The position numbers and the translations under genes are program-made. Positions 29,957 through 37,107 of a stretch of DNA of 64,000 bases are shown here, piece after piece. The stretch is from Arthrobacter celericrescens (lineage in GTDB: Bacteria > Actinomycetota > Actinomycetes > Actinomycetales > Micrococcaceae): contig NZ_QYLP01000045.1 of the NCBI RefSeq assembly GCF_003614925.1, positions 1 to 64,000 of the forward strand, written 5' to 3'. Position 1 is the first letter of the stretch, and each line of letters starts with the position of its first letter. The notes under the pieces are model-generated. The model was not told where the DNA came from, made no database searches, and saw only the letters and a list, made by a program, of their open reading frames with translations.

Positions 29957-31809
29957 TACTTCTTGGCCTTGTCCTTGGACTCGTCGGTGGTGAGGGCGGC
30001 GATGAAGGCTTCCTGGGGAACCTCGACGCGGCCCACCATCTTCATGCGCTTCTTGCCTTCCTTCTGCTTCTCGAGCAGCTTGCGCTTACGGGTGATGTCA
30101 CCGCCGTAGCACTTGGCCAGGACGTCCTTGCGGATGGCGCGGATGTTTTCGCGGGCGATGATCCGGGAGCCGATGGCGGCCTGGATCGGCACCTCGAACT
30201 GCTGCCTCGGGATCAGTTCGCGCAGCTTGGAGGTCATCATCACGCCGTAGGCGTAGGCCTTGTCACGGTGGGTGATGGCACTGAAGGCGTCCACCTGTTC
30301 GCCCTGGAGCAGGATGTCCACCTTGACGAGGTCGGCGACCTGTTCGCCGTCGGCCTTCCAGTCCAGGGAGGCGTAGCCTCGGGTCTTGGACTTGAGCTGG
30401 TCGAAGAAGTCGAACACGATCTCGGCAAGCGGGATCCAGTAGCGCATCTCCACTCGGTCCTCGGAGAGGTAGTCCATGCCGCGCATCTGGCCGCGGCGGT
30501 TCTGGCAGAGCTCCATGATCGCGCCGACGAATTCGTTCGGGGCCAGGATGGTGGCTGCCACCATCGGCTCGCGGACCTCATTGATCTTGCCCGAGGGGAA
30601 TTCGGACGGGTTGGTGACCGTGGCGACCGACTTGTCTTCGAGGGTGACCTCGTAGACCACGTTCGGCGCGGTGGAGATCAGGTCCAGGTTGAATTCGCGT
30701 TCCAGGCGTTCGCGCACGATTTCAAGGTGCAGCAGGCCGAGGAAGCCGACGCGGAAGCCGAAGCCCAGTGCGGCGGACGTCTCCGGTTCGTAGACCAGGG
30801 CGGCGTCGTTGAGCTTGAGCTTGTCCAGGGCTTCACGCAGGTTCGGGTAGTCCGTGCCGTCCAGCGGGTAGAGGCCGGAGAAGACCATCGGCTTCGGGTC
30901 CTGGTAGCCGCCCAGCGATTGGGTGGCCGGCTTGGCGAGGTTGGTGACGGTGTCGCCGACCTTGGACTGGCGGACATCCTTCACGCCCGTGATCAGGTAG
31001 CCCACCTCGCCGACGCCCAGGCCCTTGGACGGCACAGGCTCCGGTGAGCTGACGCCGATTTCGAGGAGCTCGTGGCTGGCCTTGGTGGACATCATCTGGA
31101 TCCGCTCGCGCGGACTCAGGTGGCCGTCGACGACGCGGACGTAGGTAACCACGCCGCGGTAGGTGTCGTAGACGGAGTCGAAGATCATGGCCCGTGCGGG
31201 GGCATTGGCGTCGCCGACCGGGTTGGGGATGTCACGCACGATGCGGTCGAGCAGGGCTTCGACGCCGACGCCGGTCTTGCCGGAAACCTTCAGGACCTCT
31301 TCGGGGTCTCCGCCGATCAGGTTCGCCAGTTCTTCGGCGTACTTCTCGGGCTGCGCGGCCGGGAGGTCGATCTTGTTCAGCACCGGGATGATGGTGAGAT
31401 CGTTCTCCATGGCGAGGTAGAGGTTGGCCAGGGTCTGGGCCTCAATGCCCTGGGCGGCGTCCACCAGCAGCACCGCGCCTTCGCAGGCGGCCAGGGAGCG
31501 GGAGACCTCGTAGGTGAAGTCGACGTGGCCGGGGGTGTCGATCATGTTCAGCGCATAGGCGGTGTTGTCGACTTCCCAGGGCATGCGGACGGCCTGGGAC
31601 TTGATGGTGATGCCGCGTTCACGCTCGATGTCCATGCGGTCCAGGTACTGGGCCTTCATGTCGCGTGCCTGCACCACGCCGGTGAACTGGAGCATCCGGT
31701 CGGCCAGGGTGGACTTGCCGTGGTCGATGTGGGCAATGATGCAGAAGTTCCGGATGATGGCCGGATCTGTTGCGGCAGGCACCGGGGCGGTGCGGGCCAT
31801 GGGAGACAC
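29956..31809 (-). CDS. lepA: Elongation factor 4 (LepA)
   Basis: Ribosome-associated translational GTPase that can back-translocate ribosomes and assists 30S assembly. GTPase motifs: [18 protein letters not shown], the switch region [30 protein letters not shown] and NKIDLP. The C-terminal domain includes [18 protein letters not shown] and [20 protein letters not shown], specific to LepA. I chose the GTG at 31809 because AAGGA lies 7 nt upstream. The ATG at 31800 is an alternative, and an open frame further upstream lacks homology. It gives 617 residues, the family norm. Co-translated with hemW. Confidence 0.97.
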   Translation of the reverse strand: MSPMARTAPVPAATDPAIIRNFCIIAHIDHGKSTLADRMLQFTGVVQARDMKAQYLDRMDIERERGITIKSQAVRMPWEVDNTAYALNMIDTPGHVDFTYEVSRSLAACEGAVLLVDAAQGIEAQTLANLYLAMENDLTIIPVLNKIDLPAAQPEKYAEELANLIGGDPEEVLKVSGKTGVGVEALLDRIVRDIPNPVGDANAPARAMIFDSVYDTYRGVVTYVRVVDGHLSPRERIQMMSTKASHELLEIGVSSPEPVPSKGLGVGEVGYLITGVKDVRQSKVGDTVTNLAKPATQSLGGYQDPKPMVFSGLYPLDGTDYPNLREALDKLKLNDAALVYEPETSAALGFGFRVGFLGLLHLEIVRERLEREFNLDLISTAPNVVYEVTLEDKSVATVTNPSEFPSGKINEVREPMVAATILAPNEFVGAIMELCQNRRGQMRGMDYLSEDRVEMRYWIPLAEIVFDFFDQLKSKTRGYASLDWKADGEQVADLVKVDILLQGEQVDAFSAITHRDKAYAYGVMMTSKLRELIPRQQFEVPIQAAIGSRIIARENIRAIRKDVLAKCYGGDITRKRKLLEKQKEGKKRMKMVGRVEVPQEAFIAALTTDESKDKAKK

Positions 31810-31957
31810 GCAGGAGTCCTTACTGTCGACACTCACGCGGAAAAGTTGCCCGGACAGTCCTGCCGTCCCGGCGTGCACCGCATATCTGAACTCATAGTCT
31901 CCCATGAACCCCGGCTCCGGCGCGCATCGGATTCGCCCCGGTGCCGCGGCCGGCGGA

Positions 31958-31963
31958 TACGGT
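31958..31963 (+). promoter_or_regulatory. -10 element of the PemK-like gene
   Basis: TACGGT is followed by 6 nt and then ATG at 31970, predicting a leaderless transcript. Confidence 0.35.
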
Positions 31964-31969
31964 GGTGGG

Positions 31970-32545
31970 ATGGCATCCCTCTTCAGCACCATCCTCGCCG
32001 GATCCCTGCGCTACCTGCGCCGGCTGGCCGGCGGAAATTCACCGGCCTCACCGCCGCGTACGCAGCGGCGAGGCACCCCGGGAACCGCGGCTCGGGGAAC
32101 AACAGCTCGCGGAACCGCAGCGAAAGGGCAGCGGCGCGCCTCGCCGCCGTCCGGCGTCGGGCATTACCCGGGCGACTTCCACGGCCCGCTGGCGCCCCGC
32201 TACTCCCCCGCTTTGGACGGCAGGCCCGATCCGGGCGAGATCGTCTGGACCTGGGTGCCGTTCGAGGAGGACCACACGAGGGGCAAGGACCGCCCCGTGC
32301 TCCTGGTGGGGCACGACGGGCCGTGGCTGCTGGGCTTCATGCTGACCAGCAAGGACCATGACAACGGACGCCGGGAGGATGATTACGTGGACATCGGGAC
32401 CGGTCCGTGGGATCCGCAGTGGCGACCGAGCGAGGTGAAGCTGGACCGGGTCGTCCGGGTCGATCCCGAACGGGTGCGCCGGGAGGGCGCCACCTTGGAC
32501 AATGCGACGTTCCAGACGGTCGCGGACCGGCTGCGGCGGCGCTAG
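31970..32545 (+). CDS. PemK/MazF-like protein
   Basis: Protein of 191 residues whose C-terminal ~110 residues match the PemK/MazF fold: [20 protein letters not shown], then [20 protein letters not shown], a segment [11 protein letters not shown], and [15 protein letters not shown]. The N-terminal 80 residues are an Arg/Gly/Thr-rich low-complexity region. Classical MazF proteins are mRNA interferases, but no antitoxin gene adjoins it and the actinobacterial orphan type may have another role. The ATG at 31970 fits a leaderless transcript. Divergent from lepA. Confidence 0.8.
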   Translation: MASLFSTILAGSLRYLRRLAGGNSPASPPRTQRRGTPGTAARGTTARGTAAKGQRRASPPSGVGHYPGDFHGPLAPRYSPALDGRPDPGEIVWTWVPFEEDHTRGKDRPVLLVGHDGPWLLGFMLTSKDHDNGRREDDYVDIGTGPWDPQWRPSEVKLDRVVRVDPERVRREGATLDNATFQTVADRLRRR

Positions 32546-32590
32546 GCGCACCGCGGAAAACCGGAATCCAGGTCCACGCGAAGTGTCTGC

Positions 32591-32596
32591 TAGGAT
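32591..32596 (+). promoter_or_regulatory. Extended -10 of rpsT
   Basis: TGC-TAGGAT is an extended -10 element, which would give a leader of about 125 nt. The leader contains an inverted repeat GGTTGGC (32635-32641) / GCCAACC (32675-32681). Confidence 0.45.
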
Positions 32597-32728
32597 TGAT
32601 GGCTGTATGTCCGTGCAGGTCGACGGCCATGCATGGTTGGCTGCCATAGGCATCCCCACGCCGCTCAGTCGATGGCCAACCTGATAACCCTCTAGACCAT
32701 TTCCGCATTAAAAAGAGAGTTCACACAC

Positions 32729-32989
32729 GTGGCTAATATCAAGTCCCAGAAGAAGCGCATCCTCACCAACGAGAAGGCTCGTCTGCGTAACAACGCCGTC
32801 AAGTCCGAGCTGAAGACGGCCATCCGCGCCGTCAACACCGCCGTTGAGTCTGCTGACAAGGATGCTGCAACGACTGCTCTTGTAGCTGCCAGCCGTAAGC
32901 TGGACAAGGCTGTCAGCAAGGGCGTTATTCACAAGAACAACGCTGCGAACCGCAAGTCGGCGATCTCCAAGAAGGTCAACGCACTCTAA
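32729..32989 (+). CDS. rpsT: 30S ribosomal protein S20
   Basis: Primary 16S rRNA-binding protein of the small subunit, 86 residues and very basic. The opening [20 protein letters not shown] and the ending [13 protein letters not shown] are characteristic, with three long helices predicted. The GTG start at 32729 has AAGAGAG 8 nt upstream. Codon use is strongly biased to frequent codons, unlike the neighbours, as expected for a ribosomal protein. It converges on holA across a strong terminator. Its ~125-nt leader with a 7-bp inverted repeat may serve autoregulation, as reported for S20 in other bacteria; this is only inference. Confidence 0.98.
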   Translation: MANIKSQKKRILTNEKARLRNNAVKSELKTAIRAVNTAVESADKDAATTALVAASRKLDKAVSKGVIHKNNAANRKSAISKKVNAL

Positions 32990-33020
32990 GGTTTTTCCAG
33001 TTCGACTGAGCTGAAATTGG

Positions 33021-33042
33021 GGCCGGCCCGTTTGGGCCGGCC
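33021..33042. terminator. Terminator between rpsT and holA
   Basis: GGCCGGCCC, loop GTTT, GGGCCGGCC: a perfect 9-bp stem 31 nt after the rpsT stop. It is able to act in both directions between the convergent genes. Confidence 0.8.
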
Positions 33043-33106
33043 TCATCGCATTTAACGCGTTCAGTGGTGCCGGTTCAGGGGCCGCCGCACTTGCGGCCTT
33101 GCTGCC

Positions 33107-34123
33107 TCAGCGGCCGCGGGCCGAGGCGGCGATGACTGTTACGGCGTGTTCCACCGCGTACACGGGATCACGGGAAAGCCCCTTCACTTGGGCATCCGCC
33201 TCAGCTGTGACCTGGATGGACCGGATCAGCCCCTCCGGTGTCCAGCGCCGGACGTCCCGCTGGGCCTGTTCCACCAGCCAGGGCTGCATGCCCAGCTGCT
33301 TGGCGATCTGCGCCGAGGAGCCCTGCGCCCCGGCCACCCGGGCCAGGGTGCGCAGCTTGGCGGCCAGCGCGGCGACAAGCGGCACAGGGTCGACTCCAGT
33401 GGCCAGGGCGTGGCGGAGGCTGGATAGGGCCAGCGGGGCGTTCCCCGCCATCGCCGCATCCGCGACCTTGAAGGCCGTGGCCTCGACCCGCCCGCCGTAG
33501 TAGCGCTCGACCATGGCGGCGTCCACCGCAGTGGCGGCGTCGGCGATGAGCTGCCTGCATGAGGCAGCCAGCTCGGACAACGACGTGCCGACGGCGTTGA
33601 CCAGGGCCTGCACCGCCTCACCGTCGATCCGGCGGCCGCCGGCCTTGAACTCGGCCACCACGAATGCCACCTTGTCCGCGTCCTTCTTCAATGGCTGGCA
33701 GTCCACCACCGGCCAGCCCGCGGCCTTGATGGCGTCCAGCAGCTTTTTGCCCCTCGTGCCGCCGCTGTGGCGCAGGACCAGGACGACGTCGTCTTCCGGT
33801 TTGGCCACGTACGCCAGCGCATCGCTGAGGAAGGCCTCGTTCATGGCCTCGAGCCCTTCGACCTCAAGCAGCTTGCCCTCGCCGAAGAGCGACGGCGTCA
33901 CCGTCATGGCCAGCGCGCCCGCTTCATAAGCGCCGGCGTTGAGCTTGCTGACCTCGACGTCGGGCATGGCTTCGCGGACAAGCCCGCGGACGCGGTCCAT
34001 GGCACGGATGCCCAGGTACTCCTCCGGCCCGGTGATCAGCACTACGGCGGCCGGCGTGACGTCCCGCCAGGTGGCAGCATTCGCCGACGGGGTCTTGGCT
34101 TTCGAGGCCTGGGCAGCAGCCAA
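33107..34123 (-). CDS. holA: DNA polymerase III subunit delta
   Basis: Clamp-loader subunit that opens the beta sliding clamp. The 338-residue protein begins MAAAQASKAKTPSANAAT and contains PAAVVLITGPEEYLGIRAMD, near the degenerate P-loop position. VRGLVREAMPDVEVSKLNA and LVLRHSGGTRGKKLLDAI follow, with the C-terminal helical collar (SSLRHALATGVDPVPLVAAL). The TTG start at 34123 has GGAAGGAAG upstream. It lies next to rpsT as in other actinobacteria. Normally comEC would follow immediately upstream, but here a 3-kb islet intervenes. Confidence 0.93.
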   Translation of the reverse strand: MAAAQASKAKTPSANAATWRDVTPAAVVLITGPEEYLGIRAMDRVRGLVREAMPDVEVSKLNAGAYEAGALAMTVTPSLFGEGKLLEVEGLEAMNEAFLSDALAYVAKPEDDVVLVLRHSGGTRGKKLLDAIKAAGWPVVDCQPLKKDADKVAFVVAEFKAGGRRIDGEAVQALVNAVGTSLSELAASCRQLIADAATAVDAAMVERYYGGRVEATAFKVADAAMAGNAPLALSSLRHALATGVDPVPLVAALAAKLRTLARVAGAQGSSAQIAKQLGMQPWLVEQAQRDVRRWTPEGLIRSIQVTAEADAQVKGLSRDPVYAVEHAVTVIAASARGR

Positions 34124-34265
34124 CTGTGCTTCCTTCCGGACGGGTTTTGTGCAGGGTTCCAGTCTCCCACGATCGCCGGGCGATCCCGAGCCGCCGGCTC
34201 CCGGGATCGACTCCCGTTTCTGAACTCCCGTTTCTTAGGATGAGCCTGCAGTTCACGGGCTCCTC

Positions 34266-34271
34266 TAGGAT
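34266..34271 (+). promoter_or_regulatory. -10 element of the GNAT gene
   Basis: TAGGAT is followed by 6 nt and ATG at 34278, predicting a leaderless transcript. Confidence 0.4.
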
Positions 34272-34277
34272 GGCCGC

Positions 34278-34709
34278 ATGACCAACGGCTACACACTGTT
34301 CGGGCGTCTTCCTACTCCGGAAGAGCATCGCCGATTAGCCGAAGCAGTCGGCTGGTCCCACGCCTTTGAATGGGAGACGATGGCGGCAGCTTTGAACGGA
34401 TCGCTGGCCGGCGTGGTGGCCCTGGCGGACGGGCAAGTCATCGGCATGGGACGCCTTGTCGGAGACGGCGTCAAGTTCTTCTACGTTCAGGACCTTGCCG
34501 TTCTGCCCGCCTACCAGGGTCAAGGCATAGGGACAGCCCTCCTGCGCAGCCTCCTGGATTATGTGTGCCGTTCGTCGCCGGCCACTGCATTCGTAGGGCT
34601 TTTCGCCACCGAAGGCGCTCAGAGCTTGTACAAGCGGGACGGCTTCACGCCCGGCGATATGAGAGGCATGTTCAGGCTCATCGCGCCGGCAAGCATTAGC
34701 AGTCAGTAA
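34278..34709 (+). CDS. GNAT family N-acetyltransferase
   Basis: Acetyltransferase of 143 residues with one GNAT domain. The acetyl-CoA loop is VQDLAVLPAYQGQGIGTALL at about 74-93, with the Q-x-x-G-x-G signature. It is followed by a helix and ATEGAQSLYKRDGFTPGDMR near 113-132, the usual beta-7 region. Substrate unknown. The last codons (AGC ATT AGC AGT CAG TAA) contain one copy of a perfect 15-bp direct repeat whose other copy lies just after the comEC stop. The GNAT 3' end therefore marks one border of the islet. Confidence 0.85.
   Translation: MTNGYTLFGRLPTPEEHRRLAEAVGWSHAFEWETMAAALNGSLAGVVALADGQVIGMGRLVGDGVKFFYVQDLAVLPAYQGQGIGTALLRSLLDYVCRSSPATAFVGLFATEGAQSLYKRDGFTPGDMRGMFRLIAPASISSQ
34693..34707. 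repeat. 15-bp direct repeat, left copy
   Basis: GCATTAGCAGTCAGT occurs here inside the GNAT 3' end and again, identical and in the same orientation, at 37067-37081. With the next bases, 17 of 18 positions match. The two copies bound the accessory islet. Confidence 0.6.
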
Positions 34710-34732
34710 CGGGCAAATGCCGGGACTGTGTG

Positions 34733-35305
34733 TCACCGAACGGCGGCTGCCCACTCCTGCCCTTCCTTCCGGGCCCGCTGGCGCAATTCGGACAAGGGCC
34801 GGGCGTTCCTAACGGACTCAAGATCCCGCTGGGTTGCGGAAATGGCCGACTGTACGACAGCGGATTCAAAGGATGCCTTTTCCTCGGCCTTGGTCATGAA
34901 GCTCCCGCCGGGGTTTGCCTGAAGGTATGCGAGATTCGCGGCGTCAAAGATCTGGCGCGCAGCCCAGGCAGCGTGTTGGGGGTTGTTGGTGCGCCACGTC
35001 CTGATGGCGTATCCCGCGGCAGCTGCAGCGTTGCCTGCGTAGCCCGCGCCGGCTGTCCACCCTTCGTCGTCCTCGTCTGGAACCATCGCCTCTGCTTCAG
35101 CCTCAAGACCAGTCGCATCGACATCTCTGCCCGAGGCGACCTGCCAAGCTGACAGGACGATGACGCCGAGCCGCCACTCACGGAGCGGGTCGCCGACTTG
35201 CCGCGCATATCGATCGGACAAGGGCAACATACGCTCGGCGCACGCAGCGGCAAAGGCTGTCTTAGCGAAACGGTCAAGAGGTTCCAGATGCAGCATCAAC
35301 AGCAT
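34733..35305 (-). CDS. Hypothetical protein, possibly DUF416 (YjaG)-like
   Basis: Protein of 190 residues, predicted mainly helical and cytosolic. The N-terminal part LEPLDRFAKTAFAAACAERM followed by LPLSDRYARQVGDPLREWRLG resembles the opening of DUF416/YjaG proteins, but the match is from memory and weak. The middle is rich in Ala and Glu, and the tail SELRQRARKEGQEWAAAVR is charged. An in-frame ATG 9 nt downstream is an alternative start. It follows the DUF2283 gene by 25 nt on the same strand, so they form one unit. Codon use looks less GC-biased than the core genes around it. Confidence 0.6.
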   Translation of the reverse strand: MLLMLHLEPLDRFAKTAFAAACAERMLPLSDRYARQVGDPLREWRLGVIVLSAWQVASGRDVDATGLEAEAEAMVPDEDDEGWTAGAGYAGNAAAAAGYAIRTWRTNNPQHAAWAARQIFDAANLAYLQANPGGSFMTKAEEKASFESAVVQSAISATQRDLESVRNARPLSELRQRARKEGQEWAAAVR

Positions 35306-35330
35306 CTCATGTATTCAAGCACCAGAACTG

Positions 35331-35582
35331 TCACTCCGCAGGCGGTGCTGGCTTTCTGTCTCGATCAGGGTTTGCCTCCGCAAGAGTTTCACGGGTTAGC
35401 CTTTTGTCGGCGTCCATGACTTCGACGCCAATCAGGCGACCGTCTCTGTCAAAATCCAGGTTGATCATGCCACCCACCTCAATTGGATCGCATGAGTAAG
35501 TCTTGGCGGCGGATCCGGCGTATATGTCCTCCACGAGATAGATATACGCTGCATTGGCAGAAGGGTCGTATTTGATTCTCAT
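35331..35582 (-). CDS. DUF2283 domain protein
   Basis: Small protein of 83 residues. MRIKYDPSANAAYIYLVEDI, then INLDFDRDGRLIGVEVMDADKRL, is a good match to DUF2283, a short beta-rich domain of unknown function often found in mobile or toxin-antitoxin-like contexts. The C-terminus NPDRDRKPAPPAE is probably disordered. It lies immediately upstream of the DUF416-like gene on the same strand. The start is the only in-frame ATG before the domain. Confidence 0.78.
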   Translation of the reverse strand: MRIKYDPSANAAYIYLVEDIYAGSAAKTYSCDPIEVGGMINLDFDRDGRLIGVEVMDADKRLTRETLAEANPDRDRKPAPPAE

Positions 35583-35698
35583 AGGCCTGCCTTCTTCAGG
35601 TTCTGGATTTACTGGGGTTTTGCATTGTTGATCACTGTGGTGATCCTTCCGTCAACCGTTCCTAAGAATAAGCGTGCTTCGCCCTAGCAGCCGGCTTT

Positions 35699-35779
35699 TC
35701 ATTTTCCGTCCTTGAGGTATTGGTACGGTTTCTGCGCGAGAGCGTCACCATCATCCAGCCAAGGCCAGAGTCGCCTCAT
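35699..35779 (-). pseudogene. Short ORF, possible C-terminal gene remnant
   Basis: From the ATG at 35779 the frame encodes 26 residues starting MRRLWPWLDDGDALAQKPYQ and ending in YLKDGK. The frame is open 13 codons further upstream (HKGALRIQLGS) until a TGA. The composition is protein-like, and its shortness suggests the tail of a truncated gene. No Shine-Dalgarno at usable spacing. Identity unknown. Confidence 0.25.
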
Positions 35780-35814
35780 ACTCCCTAATTGGATCCGAAG
35801 GGCCCCCTTGTGCA

Positions 35815-35928
35815 ATGGCGAACGTCATGCAAGAGTGCACGGACAGTGGCGGCGGTTGCACCGAAATCCCGTCCGGATGCTCAGGGGGAAGTATTGAACA
35901 CGACAAACTGGAGCGTGGAAAGCCGTAG
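35815..35928 (+). CDS. Candidate small Cys/Gly-rich peptide
   Basis: A 37-codon ORF, MANVMQECTDSGGGCTEIPS continuing CSGGS after a Gly and ending DKLERGKP. It has three cysteines within 15 residues and many glycines. A second ATG lies at codon 5. I see no good Shine-Dalgarno and no homology I recognise. It sits in the islet, upstream of the 83-codon gene. It may be a genuine small peptide or a chance frame. Confidence 0.22.
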   Translation: MANVMQECTDSGGGCTEIPSGCSGGSIEHDKLERGKP

Positions 35929-35978
35929 AAACATCCGGACGATGATCGACTGGTGCGGAAGTAAAGCGAATCTCGCCA

Positions 35979-36230
35979 ATGACTGAATCCATCCATCCTG
36001 AGGTCCAGCGCACCCTCAGCGCGATTCAAGTTCGCGTGTCCCGCCAAATGACCACCATCGAGCATCATGTTCGCGTGGCCGAAGTCCTCAGACTCTTCGA
36101 CATCGATGCAACCGGCAACGAAACAGGCGTGTATTACGGAGACCAGGGCGTTGAGCTGGAAGACCAGCCATTGGTCTGGGCCATTCACACACTCGTTGAG
36201 AGACGATTCGGTATCCCGGAAGGACTATGA
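35979..36230 (+). CDS. Hypothetical protein, 83 residues
   Basis: Unrecognised small protein with balanced, protein-like composition (MTESIHPEVQRTLSAIQVRV onward, ending HTLVERRFGIPEGL). It is predicted helical with an acidic middle (NETGVYYGDQGVELEDQPL). The sequence reads naturally in this frame and not in the overlapping minus-strand frame, so I take it as real. There are no membrane segments and no signal. It lies in the accessory islet, upstream of and convergent with the SHOCT gene. Confidence 0.5.
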   Translation: MTESIHPEVQRTLSAIQVRVSRQMTTIEHHVRVAEVLRLFDIDATGNETGVYYGDQGVELEDQPLVWAIHTLVERRFGIPEGL

Positions 36231-36332
36231 ATCGGCCAGACCGGATGGCCCTCAAAGGGGCCCTTCGAATCCAGTGTCGCCTTCTGGCGTTGCGGGACGG
36301 TTGGCTTTCGCGAGGACCTGCACCGCTGGATG

Positions 36333-36734
36333 TCAGTCTCCAAGGGTGCGGAGCTTGGCCGCAACGAATTCCTCATCAGAGAGTGCCCCCTTTGCATGGA
36401 GCTCTGCCAGGAGAGCCAGCTCTGCCGCCAAGGATCCTCTGCCCCACGGCCTGCCAAGCAACATCCGATTCGCTCCCGTGCGGGCCTGGGCCGACGCTGA
36501 TTCTTGCGTAGTCTGTCGTCGTGAAGAACCTTTCACGGAAAATGCGATGAACAGGGTTATCGCGAGCACACCTAGCGCGATTCCCAAGGGGGCCCGGAAC
36601 GGCTCCGCTGCGATTGCCACAACCGCAATAACCACCCCAGCAACTGCAGAGGATCCAATTATCCAAAGCCAGTTCCGGCTAAGGCTGAACGCGAATATGT
36701 AACCGGGTTCGGTCGGAACCGCATTTTGGTTCAT
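36333..36734 (-). CDS. SHOCT-domain membrane protein
   Basis: Protein of 133 residues from the ATG at 36734 (MNQNAVPTEPGYIFAFSLSR). A GTG start at 36788 would add 18. Two transmembrane helices form a hairpin, WLWIIGSSAVAGVVIAVVAI and PLGIALGVLAITLFIAFSV. A basic linker follows, then a C-terminal SHOCT motif, LLAELHAKGALSDEEFVAAK. SHOCT proteins are common membrane or oligomerisation accessories of unknown function. It belongs to the islet, and composition is less GC-rich than the core. Confidence 0.68.
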   Translation of the reverse strand: MNQNAVPTEPGYIFAFSLSRNWLWIIGSSAVAGVVIAVVAIAAEPFRAPLGIALGVLAITLFIAFSVKGSSRRQTTQESASAQARTGANRMLLGRPWGRGSLAAELALLAELHAKGALSDEEFVAAKLRTLGD

Positions 36735-36788
36735 CTGCCGAGGATAACCCCGCGAATACTCATTGAACATCCCTGATTCCGTAGCCAC

Positions 36789-37107
36789 CGGCTCATTTGC
36801 CAGTCAGCATGTGGCGAGGGTGAGCGACGCGCGAAGCCAGCATCGCAGATTCCGTTGTCTGCGCGGCTACGTCGAGAACTAGATCAAGCGCGGAAACACC
36901 CTATGTCGCGAGCCGGGCCCGGCGGCTGTTGCGGCACGCAGCTTGGTCGCGCCTGGTTGCGACCGCGGGCCGTCCGTGAACTAAGTGAGGGCTTAGGAGC
37001 ATGATCTCGGATCCGCCGAAGGTGAACGGGACATGTTCCAATTCATGTTCGCAAGGGTGGGCTGGCGCATTAGCAGTCAGTCACCTGCAGAGAGTGCTCG
37101 GACGAGC
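36789..37107. other. Islet end without a confident gene
   Basis: 319 bases between the SHOCT gene and comEC. On the minus strand a frame open from 37080 to 36904 reads protein-like near its start (PCEHELEHVPFTFGGSEIML) but has no start codon, suggesting a truncated gene tail. On the plus strand an ATG at 37001 follows AGGAG, but its frame runs antisense into comEC. The right copy of the 15-bp direct repeat is here. I see no transposase. Confidence 0.35.
37067..37081. repeat. 15-bp direct repeat, right copy
   Basis: GCATTAGCAGTCAGT, identical to 34693-34707, lies 26 nt beyond the comEC stop codon. The interval between the copies contains only accessory genes. Confidence 0.6.

Larger units (their letters stand above)
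35583..35978. other. Islet stretch without a confident gene
   Basis: These 396 bases hold a small hairpin at 35630-35645 (GATCAC / GTGATC) and two short coherent reading frames listed separately: a minus-strand tail at 35699-35779 and a plus-strand Cys/Gly-rich ORF at 35815-35928. A further plus-strand frame ends at 35986, overlapping the next gene, but its translation is not protein-like. Base composition is visibly less GC-rich than in the core genes. The stretch looks like eroded accessory DNA. Confidence 0.4.

Noticed and set aside
35751..36188. 145-codon minus-strand frame in the islet
   Set aside because: Overlaps the more protein-like plus-strand 83-codon gene; its own translation has erratic composition.
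36789..37107. Transposon end or integrase gene at the islet border
   Set aside because: No transposase or integrase sequence and no terminal inverted repeats were found; only the short direct repeat is supported.
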